Part shown: positions 53,737 through 63,175 of the stretch, in pieces
How positions within the stretch are numbered: position 1 is the stretch's first letter
Layout of the letters: every line of letters starts with the position of its first letter
NCBI RefSeq assembly: GCF_000621665.1
Contig: NZ_JHXQ01000008.1
Location: 98,035 to 162,034, forward strand
Length of the DNA: 64,000 bases
DNA from: Allorhizobium undicola ORS 992 = ATCC 700741
GTDB taxonomy: Bacteria; Pseudomonadota; Alphaproteobacteria; Rhizobiales; Rhizobiaceae
Direction of reading: 5' to 3'
Made by a program: the position numbers and the translations under genes
The notes under the pieces: generated by a model
What the model was told of the DNA's origin: nothing
What the model saw: the letters and a program-made list of their open reading frames with translations, nothing else
Database searches by the model: none

Positions 53737-53893
53737 ACTGCTCTCGGTCCCGGTCTTCCGGTTCCGAACCTGCCGATCCCCTGTCCTTGCGCCGGAATGC
53801 CCTTTTTGTAGGGCGGGCAGCCCGATCGGCATTGTCAACTCTAACCCACCGGCGCGATGGCGCTCCCTGAGGGAGCGTGTTTCAGGAGATTTC

Positions 53894-55597
53894 ATGTCTG
53901 TTTCTACTCCCACGCGGGACGATTTTGCTGCCCTGCTCGAAGAGTCCTTTGCCAAGTCCGACCTGGCAGAAGGCTATGTTGCCAAGGGCATCATCACGGC
54001 CATCGAGAAGGACGTCGCAATTGTTGACGTCGGCCTCAAGGTCGAAGGCCGCGTTCCGCTGAAGGAATTCGGCGCCCGCGCCAAGGACGGCTCGCTCAAG
54101 GTTGGCGACGAAGTCGAAGTTTACGTCGAGCGTATCGAAAACGCCCTCGGCGAAGCCGTTCTGTCGCGCGAGAAGGCCCGCCGCGAAGAAAGCTGGATCA
54201 AGCTCGAAGCCAAGTTCGAAGCTGGCGAGCGCGTTGAAGGCGTTATCTTCAACCAGGTCAAGGGTGGCTTCACGGTCGATCTCGACGGCGCCGTTGCCTT
54301 CCTGCCGCGTTCGCAGGTGGACATTCGTCCGATCCGCGACGTCACGCCGCTGATGCACAACCCGCAGCCCTTCGAAATCCTCAAGATGGACAAGCGTCGC
54401 GGCAACATCGTGGTTTCGCGCCGTACGGTTCTGGAAGAGTCCCGCGCCGAGCAGCGTTCTGAAATCGTTCAGAACCTCGAAGAAGGCCAGGTTGTTGACG
54501 GCGTCGTCAAGAACATCACCGATTACGGTGCGTTCGTTGACCTCGGCGGCATTGACGGCCTGCTGCACGTGACCGACATGGCATGGCGCCGCGTCAATCA
54601 TCCGTCGGAAATCCTGTCCATTGGCCAGCAGGTCAAGGTTCAGATCATCCGCATCAACCAGGAAACCCACCGCATCTCGCTCGGCATGAAGCAGCTCGAG
54701 TCCGATCCGTGGGACGGCATTGCCGCCAAGTATCCGGTTGGCAAGAAGATCTCCGGTACCGTCACCAACATCACCGACTACGGTGCATTCGTTGAGCTGG
54801 AGCCGGGCATCGAAGGCCTCATCCACATCTCCGAAATGTCCTGGACGAAGAAGAACGTTCACCCCGGCAAGATCCTGTCCACGAGCCAGGAAGTTGACGT
54901 GGTCGTTCTCGAAGTCGATCCGTCCAAGCGTCGTATCTCGCTTGGCCTGAAGCAGACCCTCGAAAACCCGTGGCAGGCCTTTGCCTACAGCCATCCGGCT
55001 GGCACCGAAGTTGAAGGCGAAGTCAAGAACAAGACCGAATTCGGCCTGTTCATTGGCCTCGAAGGCGATGTTGACGGCATGGTTCACCTGTCGGATCTCG
55101 ACTGGAACCGTCCGGGCGAGCAGGTCATCGAAGAGTTCAACAAGGGCGATGTCGTCAAGGCTGTCGTTCTGGACGTTGACGTCGAGAAGGAGCGCATCTC
55201 GCTCGGCATCAAGCAGCTCGGCCGCGACACCGTCGGTGAAGCTGCCCAGTCCGGCGATCTTCGCAAGAACGCTGTCGTTTCTTGCGAAGTCATCGGTGTG
55301 AACGATGGCGGCGTCGAAGTGAAGCTCGTTGCTCACGAAGACATCACCTCCTTCATCCGCCGTGCCGATCTGGCCCGCGACCGCGACGAACAGCGCCCTG
55401 AGCGTTTTGCCGTCGGTCAGGTCTTCGACGCCCGCGTCGTCAACTTCTCCAAGAAGGACCGCAAGGTCATGCTGTCGATCAAGGCTCTCGAGATCGCAGA
55501 AGAGAAGGAAGCCGTTGCCCAGTTCGGTTCGTCCGACTCTGGCGCCTCGCTCGGCGACATTCTGGGTGCAGCCCTGAAGAACCGTTCGGGCGAATAA
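53894..55597 (+). CDS. rpsA: 30S ribosomal protein S1
   Basis: The 567-residue protein contains repeated S1 (OB-fold) domains: KGIITAIEKDVAIVDVGLKVEGRVPLKEF (1), EGVIFNQVKGGFTVDLDG (2), DGVVKNITDYGAFVDLGGIDGLLHVTDM (3), SGTVTNITDYGAFVELEPG (4), EGEVKNKTEFGLFIGLEG (5) and a last one in DGGVEVKLVAHE (6). S1 brings mRNA to the 30S subunit. The ATG follows a CAGGAG site. A terminator follows the stop. Confidence 0.98.
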   Translation: MSVSTPTRDDFAALLEESFAKSDLAEGYVAKGIITAIEKDVAIVDVGLKVEGRVPLKEFGARAKDGSLKVGDEVEVYVERIENALGEAVLSREKARREESWIKLEAKFEAGERVEGVIFNQVKGGFTVDLDGAVAFLPRSQVDIRPIRDVTPLMHNPQPFEILKMDKRRGNIVVSRRTVLEESRAEQRSEIVQNLEEGQVVDGVVKNITDYGAFVDLGGIDGLLHVTDMAWRRVNHPSEILSIGQQVKVQIIRINQETHRISLGMKQLESDPWDGIAAKYPVGKKISGTVTNITDYGAFVELEPGIEGLIHISEMSWTKKNVHPGKILSTSQEVDVVVLEVDPSKRRISLGLKQTLENPWQAFAYSHPAGTEVEGEVKNKTEFGLFIGLEGDVDGMVHLSDLDWNRPGEQVIEEFNKGDVVKAVVLDVDVEKERISLGIKQLGRDTVGEAAQSGDLRKNAVVSCEVIGVNDGGVEVKLVAHEDITSFIRRADLARDRDEQRPERFAVGQVFDARVVNFSKKDRKVMLSIKALEIAEEKEAVAQFGSSDSGASLGDILGAALKNRSGE

Positions 55598-55620
55598 TTC
55601 GCCTGATCTGTGAATGGAAG

Positions 55621-55651
55621 ACCGCCGGGTGGCAACGCCCGGCGGTTTTTT
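55621..55651 (+). terminator. Rho-independent terminator after rpsA
   Basis: ACCGCCGGG (55621-55629) pairs with CCCGGCGGT (55638-55646), followed by Ts to 55651. Confidence 0.92.
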
Positions 55652-55923
55652 GTTAAGCGCATACCGGCTATGTTAACTTTTTATTAACTATACTCGGCAA
55701 GACTGGCGGGAAGGCAGCGATTCGCAGATGACGGGTTGCGTTCAGCATCGGGGTGAGGTTAAGACCCTTTCGGTTCCCGGTGATGCACCAGCAAATTCCC
55801 GTTCCATCATGCCGCTTCCGGTTCAAGACGAGATGTGAAACACATGTGCATCTCGGTGTCAGCGGCCGCATGAGCGGTTGAAATGCCCTCTGCCCGTAAG
55901 CTGCCGTGATGAAGGGGTTGCCA

Positions 55924-57960
55924 ATGCTGCCTCCCGTACAAGCTTTTTCCCGTTCCCTGGCCGGTTTTCAGGATGCCTCCCTCGACGCTTCGGCCGCAAG
56001 CGCCGGAATGGCGGGGGCAGTCGAGCCGAATATCCGTGTCGATGAGGATGCAAGTGCCGCCATAGCGGGCCGGATCAACATGTTGATGAGCGGGCGGGAT
56101 TCGTTGCAGGCGGATCTGGTGGCTATTGTCACCCTCATCGGGGCCGCCATCGGGATCGAAAGACAGCCGGGGGAGGGCGACGCATCGCTTGTTCAGCGTT
56201 TCGTCACGGCCTTGAGCCGGATGAGCGAGGGACAACAGCAGGCTCTGCAATCGCAATTGTCCGATCTGTTCAAGGGGCTGCAACTCCAGACGCTGTTGAA
56301 CGCCCTTTCCGAGTCAAGCGGCCCGGAAGCTGCATTGCTGACGGCCTATATGGAAATTCGCCGCGCCAACCAGCAGGATCTGAATGCGCTTTCGGCGGTC
56401 TCTTCTTATAGCCAGAATGAGGCCTCGCAGCCGCAGCAAACCACGCTCACTGTCAGTCAACCGGTTGCTGCTGAAGGGCAGCAAGGCGCCCAGGGCTCTG
56501 TTGCAAGTCAGCCCGCCCTCGCAACTGAGGCAATGGCGGCCACCGCCCAACGCGCCGGAGATGGACTGGAAGCCGCCAGAACCGGGGTTACAACGCCACC
56601 TGCTGCTCCTGCCGTGCAAACCATCGGCACAAGCTGGGAGGGCGATGTCGCTTTACAAGGCCCATCCGCTGGCGCCACGGCGCTCCTTGCCGCCCCCATG
56701 GAAGAGACATTGGAGCGAGGCGCTGGCGCAGCGCTTCCGCAATCGCTGGCCGCAGCCGCAACCGTCGGCGAAGCGGAAACCACGCAAGCGCTTCCCGTAA
56801 AGGCTGTTTCCGCTGGCATGAGCGATGGGGCGAATGCCCTGCCGCTGGCGCAGACGGCCCAAGGTGAAAAAGCGCCCCTCTTTGCACAGCAGGTTGCAAG
56901 GTCCGCCGATCCTGCGGCAAGCAGTTTCCAGGACGAAGCGGGACTTTATACCCATCAGCTTGCGCAGTCCGTCTCGTCGGCCTCGTCTGGGTCGGGCAGC
57001 GTGCCGCTCAACGCTCCGACGGTTCTGGCCGCAAGCGTTGACGGTGAAGCGGGGCAAGGCCAGACATCTGCCGCGCAGCCACGATCCGGCGATGCCCGCG
57101 CGCTTCAGACCTTCCTGCAACAGGAGCTTTCGCCCGATGCCGCCCGCCGGCTTGCCGAAGCCATGCGGCAAACGGAAGCGGCAAGGGCACAGGAAGAGAA
57201 CGCTGATTTTACCGGCATTTTTGCGATGAAGGGTTGGACAGAGGCCGCTCACCAGCCCTCGGCGCTGGTGATGGCGGTGACGGAAGAAGGGGATGAGGCG
57301 CTGCTGCGGCAAATGCTCTTCAGCGCGGGCCAGCGGGACGAGGCCACGCCATCGGGCCCTTCATCGCAAGCGGCCCGCTTGGGCGAGCTTTTTGCAGAGA
57401 GCGCGGTTGCGCGCGACGCTGCGGGCGCGGAACTGTCGCGGTCGGCGTCTTCGCCCGCGCAGGCGGAAGGGCGTGTTGACGCATCGCCGCGCAACGCCAC
57501 CCAGGCAGCCGCATCCACCATGCTGTCGCAGGCCTTGATGCAGGGCATGGCCCATATGATGCCCGCAACCTTGCCGCAGGCGGTGCCATTGCCGGTGGTC
57601 AGCTATCTTTCGATGCAGGAGGAATTCGGCTTCGAGGAGAGCGAGGACGGCATTGAAGCGGTCGAATCGCTTTCGGATGAGGAGAAGGGCCGTGGTCGTT
57701 CCCGCCATGGCGGACGGGACGATGACGAGGCGGCAGACCGCGACGCTGAGGATGAACGGTCCGAAGAAGGCGACGAAATCGCACAGGACAATGCCTTCCT
57801 CTCCACCGTGGCGCTGGAACAGGCGGCAAGCGGGGAGCAGATCACCCGGCTGGAGATTGCGGCCATGGGAACGCCTGTTTCCGGGCCTCCGGCAATCGCC
57901 GCCATGGTCGATCTTTCCCAGCCGGAACAGCTTTACTGGCGCATTGCCGATCTCGCCTGA
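55924..57960 (+). CDS. Large low-complexity hypothetical protein
   Basis: About 678 residues, Ala-, Gln- and Ser-rich, without signal peptide or membrane segment. The first ~150 residues are helical and non-repetitive (LDASAASAGMAG.. DSLQADLVAIVTLIG). The middle (~170-470) is Ala/Gln/Ser-rich linker-like sequence. Near residue ~590 there is a strongly charged, Asp/Arg/Glu-rich stretch (RGRSRHGGRDDDEAADRD), then a short conserved-looking end VDLSQPEQLYWRIADLA. No family is recognised. The domain plan loosely resembles hook-length/FliK-like or scaffold proteins, but no flagellar gene is near. AAGGGG is 7 nt before ATG 55924. Confidence 0.7.
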   Translation: MLPPVQAFSRSLAGFQDASLDASAASAGMAGAVEPNIRVDEDASAAIAGRINMLMSGRDSLQADLVAIVTLIGAAIGIERQPGEGDASLVQRFVTALSRMSEGQQQALQSQLSDLFKGLQLQTLLNALSESSGPEAALLTAYMEIRRANQQDLNALSAVSSYSQNEASQPQQTTLTVSQPVAAEGQQGAQGSVASQPALATEAMAATAQRAGDGLEAARTGVTTPPAAPAVQTIGTSWEGDVALQGPSAGATALLAAPMEETLERGAGAALPQSLAAAATVGEAETTQALPVKAVSAGMSDGANALPLAQTAQGEKAPLFAQQVARSADPAASSFQDEAGLYTHQLAQSVSSASSGSGSVPLNAPTVLAASVDGEAGQGQTSAAQPRSGDARALQTFLQQELSPDAARRLAEAMRQTEAARAQEENADFTGIFAMKGWTEAAHQPSALVMAVTEEGDEALLRQMLFSAGQRDEATPSGPSSQAARLGELFAESAVARDAAGAELSRSASSPAQAEGRVDASPRNATQAAASTMLSQALMQGMAHMMPATLPQAVPLPVVSYLSMQEEFGFEESEDGIEAVESLSDEEKGRGRSRHGGRDDDEAADRDAEDERSEEGDEIAQDNAFLSTVALEQAASGEQITRLEIAAMGTPVSGPPAIAAMVDLSQPEQLYWRIADLA

Positions 57961-58033
57961 ACCCGCTGCGGCAAGATGCCTTGCGTGCGCTGGTGTTTTT
58001 GGTAGAGCATCGGGAGCGATCAGGGAGATGGCG

Positions 58034-58384
58034 ATGACCACGGTGATTTACGGCATCAAGAATTGCGACACGATGAAGAAGGCCCGCCTCTGGCTGGATG
58101 AGCAGGGCATTGCGCATGACTTTCACGATTACAAGGCCAAGGGCATCGATCGCGCCAGCCTTGAGGATTGGCAGGCCAAGGTTGGCTGGGAGGTTTTGCT
58201 GAACCGCGCCGGAACGACCTTCAAGAAGCTGCCCGAACAAGAGCGGGCAGGCGTGGACGCCGCAAGGGCGCTGCAATTGATGGAAGCGCAGCCTTCCATG
58301 ATCAAACGTCCGGTTCTGGTGCGCGACGGCAAGGTTCTCGTGGGCTTCAAGCCAGAGAGCTATGCCGCCTTTTTCAAGGGTTGA
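58034..58384 (+). CDS. ArsC/Spx family reductase-like protein (YffB type)
   Basis: A 116-residue thioredoxin-fold protein with the single redox Cys in GIKNCDTMKKARLWL and the ArsC-family KRPVLVRDGKVLVGF C-terminus. YffB-like proteins are GSH-dependent thiol enzymes of uncertain substrate. The start at ATG 58034 has AGGGAG; the stop is 3 bp before ybaK, so the two are likely one transcript. Confidence 0.9.
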   Translation: MTTVIYGIKNCDTMKKARLWLDEQGIAHDFHDYKAKGIDRASLEDWQAKVGWEVLLNRAGTTFKKLPEQERAGVDAARALQLMEAQPSMIKRPVLVRDGKVLVGFKPESYAAFFKG

Positions 58385-58387
58385 GCC

Positions 58388-58861
58388 ATGTCCAGATCCA
58401 CCCGCGCCACGCAGATGCTGGACAAGCTGGGCGTGGCCTTCACCACCGTTACCTATGATTACGACCCCAATGCCGAACGCATCGGCTTGCAGGCGGCACA
58501 GGCCATTGGCGAGCCGCCGCATCGCGTGCTGAAGACCCTGATGGCCGAACTCGATGGCAAGCCGGTCTGCGTCGTGCTGCCGTCGGATCGCGAGGTCAGC
58601 ATGAAAAAACTGGCCGCTGCCCTTGGCGGCAAGCACGCCGAGATGATGAAGCCTGCCGCGGCGGAGAAGCTGACCGGCTTCGTGGTGGGTGGCATCAGCC
58701 CCTTCGGTCAGAAAAAGCCGGTGCCGACGGTGATCGAGCTTTCTGCGATGGATGAGGATTATGTCTATATGAATGGCGGCCAGCGGGGATTGCAGATAAG
58801 GCTTTCGCCGCTTGCCGCACGCGAGGCCCTGAACGCTGTTGCGGCCGCCATTGTGGCTTGA
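58388..58861 (+). CDS. ybaK: Cys-tRNA(Pro) deacylase, YbaK/EbsC
   Basis: A 157-residue YbaK family protein: TLMAELDGKPVCVVLPSDREVSMKKLAAALGG and GFVVGGISPFGQKKPVPTVIE contain the conserved lysine and GGISPFG motif. It removes Cys from mischarged tRNA-Pro. It follows the ArsC-like gene directly. Confidence 0.95.
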   Translation: MSRSTRATQMLDKLGVAFTTVTYDYDPNAERIGLQAAQAIGEPPHRVLKTLMAELDGKPVCVVLPSDREVSMKKLAAALGGKHAEMMKPAAAEKLTGFVVGGISPFGQKKPVPTVIELSAMDEDYVYMNGGQRGLQIRLSPLAAREALNAVAAAIVA

Positions 58862-58918
58862 TGCCGCCGCTTTTTGTACCCATGTGTCAGTAGTGATTCT
58901 GAAAAGAGGATTTTGTCG

Positions 58919-60169
58919 ATGACCCTGCCTGATTTCTCCGCCGCCATCGATCCGGTAAAGCTCGACAAGCTGGCCGAAGTTGCTGTGAAGGTCGGCCTCG
59001 GTCTTTCGGGCAATCAGGAGCTGGTGATCACCGCGCCGGTTCTGGCCTTGCCGCTGGTGCGCCTCATCACCAGACATGCCTATCAGGCCGGGGCGGGTCT
59101 TGTGACCACCTTTTATTCCGACGAGGAGACGACGCTTGCGCGTTATGCCCATGGTCCGGATGTGAGTTTCGATCGCGCCTCCGGCTGGCTTTACGAGGGC
59201 ATGGCCAAGGCCTATGCCGGAGGTGCGGCGCGTCTGGCGATTTCAGGCGACAATCCCATGCTTCTGTCCGGCCAGGATCCCGCCAGGGTGGCGCGCGCCA
59301 ACAAGGCCAATTCCTTCGCTTACAAGCCCGCGCTGGAGCCGATTTCGAATTTCGACATCAACTGGAACATCTGCTCCTATCCCAATCCTTCCTGGGCGCG
59401 GCTGGTCTTCCCGGATCTGCCGGTGGAGGAAGCTGTGCGCAAGCTGGCGGATGCTATTTTTGCGGCCTCCCGCGTCGATCGCGACGATCCTGTTGCCGCC
59501 TGGGCCAGCCACAACGCGGAACTCGCCAAGCGTTCTGCCTGGCTGAATGGACAGCGCTTCGCCGCCCTGCATTTTACAGGTCCCGGCACTGACCTGACAG
59601 TGGGCCTTGCCGATGGCCACGAATGGCATGGCGGGGCGTCCACCGCCAAGAACGGCATTACCTGCAATCCGAATATTCCCACCGAAGAGGTCTTCACCAC
59701 GCCGCACGCGCTGAAGGTGGAGGGCACGGTTTCCTCCACCAAGCCGCTGTCGCATCAGGGCACGCTGATCGATAATATTCAGGTTCGCTTCGAAGCGGGG
59801 CGTATCGTCGAGGCGCGTGCTTCGAAGGGCGAGGAGGTCTTGAACAAGGTGCTGGACACGGATGAAGGTGCAAGACGCCTTGGCGAGGTGGCGCTGGTGC
59901 CGCATTCCTCGCCCATTTCGGCATCCGGTATTCTGTTTTACAATACCCTCTTCGATGAAAACGCCTCCTGCCATATCGCGCTTGGCCAGTGCTATTCCAA
60001 GTGCTTCCTCGACGGGGCCTCGCTGAGTGCCGACCAGATCAAGGCGCAGGGCGGCAATTCCAGCATGATCCATATCGACTGGATGATCGGCTCCGATCAG
60101 GTGGATATCGACGGCATCGGCGCTGATGGCGCGCGCGTGCCCGTCATGCGCAAGGGCGAATGGGCCTGA
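58919..60169 (+). CDS. M29 family aminopeptidase (AmpS/PepS type)
   Basis: The 416-residue protein fits thermophilic aminopeptidase family M29. GGNS-like and metal-binding segments are VEGTVSSTKPLSHQGTLID (Glu), GEVALVPHSSPISASGILFYNTLFDENASCHIALGQ (His/Asp/His) and IHIDWMIGSDQVDIDG near the C-terminus. It is a cytoplasmic metal aminopeptidase. ATG 58919 has GAGGA 8-11 nt upstream; the in-frame start at 58874 has none. Confidence 0.92.
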   Translation: MTLPDFSAAIDPVKLDKLAEVAVKVGLGLSGNQELVITAPVLALPLVRLITRHAYQAGAGLVTTFYSDEETTLARYAHGPDVSFDRASGWLYEGMAKAYAGGAARLAISGDNPMLLSGQDPARVARANKANSFAYKPALEPISNFDINWNICSYPNPSWARLVFPDLPVEEAVRKLADAIFAASRVDRDDPVAAWASHNAELAKRSAWLNGQRFAALHFTGPGTDLTVGLADGHEWHGGASTAKNGITCNPNIPTEEVFTTPHALKVEGTVSSTKPLSHQGTLIDNIQVRFEAGRIVEARASKGEEVLNKVLDTDEGARRLGEVALVPHSSPISASGILFYNTLFDENASCHIALGQCYSKCFLDGASLSADQIKAQGGNSSMIHIDWMIGSDQVDIDGIGADGARVPVMRKGEWA

Positions 60170-60255
60170 ACACCTCTCTCCGCTGCGGGCCGGAAAGCGT
60201 CCGTATTACAGCTAAAGCGTCTCGCGATCTTTCAGATTCGCTCCCGACGCTTTAC

Positions 60256-60316
60256 CTCATTGTTTTGTTGCATGTCGTTATCGCAAAACCGCTGCACAAT
60301 TTTGCGCGACATGCTT
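60256..60316 (-). repeat. Palindromic repeat, copy 2 (minus)
   Basis: TCATTGTTTTGTTGCATGTCG .. ATCGCAAAACCG .. ATTTTGCGCGACATGC; the inverse of 50031-50098. It lies just before a MarR-type gene. Confidence 0.8.
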
Positions 60317-60363
60317 TATAGCCCCGGTCCCGTGCGGCCGGAGTGAAGACGGGACATGTCACG

Positions 60364-60864
60364 ATGGATGCAGACGGCGAAGATGCCATAGATCGCATTC
60401 TTGCCCAATGGGGAAGGGAACGCCCGGAACTCGATGTCGCGGCCATGGGCCTGTTCGGCAGGCTTGGGCGTGTCGGCAGCCATGTCGCCCGCGAGATCGA
60501 AACAGTCCTGACATCCTGCGGGGTCAATAGTTCCAGTTTCGACGTTCTCGCGACGTTGCGCCGGGCGGGTGCGCCTTATCGTCTGTCGCCGTCCGCCTTG
60601 CTGGCGACGATGATGGTCACGTCCGGCACGATGACCAACCGCATCGATCAGCTTGAAAAACAGGGTCTGGTGGCACGTGTCGCCAACCCCGAAGACCGCC
60701 GCAGCCTGCTGATTGCCTTGACGCAAAAGGGGCTTGCCGTCGCCGATAGGGCTGTGAATGCCCATAATGACAATCTGGCCCGGCTGGCGGATCCGCTTTT
60801 GCCGGAAGAGCGGGCGCGGCTGGATGAATTGCTGAAAAAGTTTCTCCGGTCGTTCGAAGGGTGA
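60364..60864 (+). CDS. MarR family transcriptional regulator
   Basis: About 166 residues with the MarR winged helix: FDVLATLRRAGAPYRLSPSALLATMMVTSGTMTNRIDQLEKQGLVARVANPEDRRSLLIALTQKGLAVAD, with flanking helices for dimerisation. Target and ligand unknown; the upstream M29 peptidase gene is not clearly co-regulated. Start at ATG 60364; a GTG at 60343 is also possible. Confidence 0.9.
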   Translation: MDADGEDAIDRILAQWGRERPELDVAAMGLFGRLGRVGSHVAREIETVLTSCGVNSSSFDVLATLRRAGAPYRLSPSALLATMMVTSGTMTNRIDQLEKQGLVARVANPEDRRSLLIALTQKGLAVADRAVNAHNDNLARLADPLLPEERARLDELLKKFLRSFEG

Positions 60865-60918
60865 CGTCAATCCGATGCACAATGTTGCAACATCGACAGG
60901 GCCTGTGACGGAGCCTGT

Positions 60919-61464
60919 TCATCCATATTGTGGCGCCGGGTTCGAGAGAAGGGCCGCCGGATGGCCGGGTGGAAACCAGGCGAGGTGAAGCATCGGCATC
61001 TGTTCGCGAATCACCTGAAATCCCAGCCGCTGGTAGAGCGGAAAGCTGGTGGAGCCGAATATGGGCGTAGAGAGCGTCAAGGGCATATTGCCTCTTGCCG
61101 CCGCTGCCTGAAGGCCTTTGATGACGTTTGACCCTATTCCTATCCCGCGCGCCTTCTTGAGAACCTGGATTTCGGATATTCGCCAGTCCGCATATCCGAG
61201 ATCCACGATGATCCGGCCTGCCGCTGTGCCGCAATTCTCGATGATGAAGTCGAGATGATCCGGATAGACGCTTTCAACGCCAGCCCGCATCGCCCGGAAC
61301 TGCTGTTCATAGAGATCGCGAATGAAATCCGAGCTGGCATCCGCCCATGCCAGCCACGGACGGCTTTCCATGAAGAGCTGGAAGATCAGCTCCTGATCGT
61401 TTTGGCTGGCGAGCCGCAGGTTCAAGCCTGCGCCCAGCATGAAAGAGCCGGTAAATCCGCTCAT
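60919..61464 (-). CDS. GNAT family N-acetyltransferase of the tail-collar operon
   Basis: About 181 residues, start MSGFTGSFMLGAGLNLRLASQND. The GNAT acetyl-CoA loop is QVLKKARGIGIGSNVIKGLQAAA, and LTLSTPIFGSTSFPLYQRLGFQV is the C-terminal motif. It lies 16 bp after the DUF6916-like gene in a three-gene minus-strand operon. The combination of tail-collar, DUF6916-like and GNAT genes recurs in proteobacterial genomes; its role is not established here. Confidence 0.85.
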   Translation of the reverse strand: MSGFTGSFMLGAGLNLRLASQNDQELIFQLFMESRPWLAWADASSDFIRDLYEQQFRAMRAGVESVYPDHLDFIIENCGTAAGRIIVDLGYADWRISEIQVLKKARGIGIGSNVIKGLQAAAARGNMPLTLSTPIFGSTSFPLYQRLGFQVIREQMPMLHLAWFPPGHPAALLSNPAPQYG

Positions 61465-61480
61465 CGCCGTTTGTCCAGTC

Positions 61481-61792
61481 TCAGTTGAAAGCCGCTTCAA
61501 GGCGGATTTCATCGGGCCGAGAGCCAAGGACCCGCTCGATATAAACCCCTGCAATCGCCTTGAGATCGGCATGTTCGATTGTAAAATGTCCGCTTTCGAT
61601 CCGGCATGTCTCACGTTCCGGCGCGCTGAAGAACAGGCTGAACGCCGTTCTTGCCGACCCCGGCATGGTGCTGGCTGGATGTTCGACAATCCTGTCAAGC
61701 CTGACCCTGCTGCTGCCGCTTTCATTGGTCAGCGTGAATGACGCCCCGACGAAAGGCCTGAAACGGTCTGCATCGAGAACCGCGATACTCAT
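61481..61792 (-). CDS. DUF6916-like small protein
   Basis: A 103-residue protein beginning MSIAVLDADRFRPFVGASFTL. It is beta-rich, with SARTAFSLFFSAPERETCRIESGHFTIEHADL suggesting a small beta sandwich. Its start overlaps the tail-collar gene stop by 4 bp (ATGA). I assign the family by pattern and neighbourhood only. Confidence 0.72.
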   Translation of the reverse strand: MSIAVLDADRFRPFVGASFTLTNESGSSRVRLDRIVEHPASTMPGSARTAFSLFFSAPERETCRIESGHFTIEHADLKAIAGVYIERVLGSRPDEIRLEAAFN

Positions 61793-62463
61793 GACCGCAC
61801 CGGATAAAGGCCCTGAACGCAGAAAATAAAATTGATGGCGAGGAAGGGCGGCCTCGTATCGATGGCGGCATTGCCGCCGGCCTGCTGAATTGTCACCGCT
61901 CCGCCGGTGATTGCATTGGTGGTAATCGTCTGCGCCGGCGTGGGGGCATTCCCGGAGATCGAGACGCTGCTGCCATCCAGAGTGACGGGAGTGCTTGAAG
62001 GAGCGCCATAGATTTTCGTTGCGGCGCTGCCGCCTGCTGCAAGGCTCATTCCGGTTGCAGGAACCTGCGCCGTTCCCGGCGCCGGGCTTGCCTTCAAAGT
62101 TGCAGTTTGTGTTCCTGTCTGTCCCGGTATGTTGATGGTTGCATGACCCGTGGGGGTAAAGTCGGCTCCATGCGTGTGTGCGGGCATCTGGCTTTGGGTC
62201 AACGTCACCGAATCCTGGCCGCCCTTGGCGCCAATGCCGTAAACGACAGGGGAGGTCGGCCTCTGCCCATATCCGACGGGCATGGTGCCGCGCAGATCGG
62301 GAAGATTGAAGGCGGTTGTGGTGTTTCCCCCGTATATATTTGAAATCAAGGAGAAAACGGCTGTATATTGACTGATCGCCAATTGCTGGCCCCAGCACAT
62401 TTGCCAGCCTTCGGGTGCAAAATTGAAACCGACCGGCAAAATTGTCGCGAGAAAAGCATCCAT
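61789..62463 (-). CDS. Phage tail-collar (microcystin-dependent-protein-like) protein
   Basis: A 224-residue protein. The N-terminal MDAFLATILPVGFNFAPEGWQMCWGQ and ISNIYGGNTTTAFNLPDLRGTMPVGYGQ are the phage tail-collar domain signature, with QMPAHTHG and a C-terminal PPFLAINFIFCVQGLYP. Such proteins form trimeric fibre-like structures. Serine, alanine and threonine repeats follow the collar. GAGGAG precedes ATG 62463. Divergent from a large surface protein gene; no other phage genes are near, so it is not an obvious prophage. Confidence 0.9.
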   Translation of the reverse strand: MDAFLATILPVGFNFAPEGWQMCWGQQLAISQYTAVFSLISNIYGGNTTTAFNLPDLRGTMPVGYGQRPTSPVVYGIGAKGGQDSVTLTQSQMPAHTHGADFTPTGHATINIPGQTGTQTATLKASPAPGTAQVPATGMSLAAGGSAATKIYGAPSSTPVTLDGSSVSISGNAPTPAQTITTNAITGGAVTIQQAGGNAAIDTRPPFLAINFIFCVQGLYPVRS

Positions 62464-63175
62464 CCAAAACTCCTCCATTTGGAAAACAGGCGCACCGGAC
62501 ATTCGCAACCCGTCAGGTTGATGCGGCAGGCTCGAGTTGCAATTATTGAGTAGTAATTAGTAATATTACAATCAAAAGAGGTGTTCGCAAGGCCAGTTTC
62601 GACAATTTTTTGCTGGCAACGGTGATGCCGTCTGCTGTTGCAAATGCGGATCATCGTATGATGATGTGGCGCGTTTCAAATCAAGATATTGTTTCTACGA
62701 TATAATGTTGCTCAGGCTCCGCCTTTTTCGTCGTGTGGTGCATCAAGGCGAGGTGTTTTGGTCACACGCGGGGGAAAACCTTGAGTAGTGCAGACTATCG
62801 GAACATGAGAATATTGCCATTCAATCGATACTGGAATAATGCTCGATTAACGGGCGCTTCGTGGGCAGTGCCCGCTTTAGGGGTGGAGTTCTGTGGGTGT
62901 TGGATAAGCACCCGCGCGCCGCCGCCTTGCAGCGATCAGGGGCAATACCGGGAATGCAGTTCAGCAGGATGTTTGGCAACAAGGCTTCTCACGTTAGCGC
63001 ATTTTTTGATCTGATCAAATCAGATCGGCGCTCCAGGATTTTCTTTTCGAAGCATGATCTTGTCGATCCTCGTTTCACTCCGGCCGGATTATGCTCCAAG
63101 GCGCCGGGCGGAGAAAATTATGTCTCCACCTTTTGGGAAAGTTCTCCAGCATCATCCAGGAAAAGATCCGCCGCT
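62464..63175. other. Divergent intergenic region, AT-rich, with one dispersed repeat
   Basis: Between the tail-collar operon and the surface-protein gene. It is AT-rich around 62550-62800, with no convincing gene, and contains the 63008-63097 repeat. Promoters for both directions are expected here. Confidence 0.5.
63008..63097 (+). repeat. ~90-bp dispersed repeat, copy 2
   Basis: GATCTGATCAAATCAGATCGGCG .. CGATCCTCGTTTCACTCCGG .. GGATTATGCTCC, closely matching the reverse complement of 11832-11920. It lies 79 bp before the surface-protein start and stays open in the same frame. Confidence 0.8.

Noticed and set aside
53882..55336. Antisense open frame over rpsA
   Set aside because: Shadow of the highly biased S1 gene.
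61789..62463. Prophage remnant
   Set aside because: A tail-collar domain alone is not proof; no capsid, integrase or packaging genes are near and the gene sits in a neat operon with a GNAT gene.
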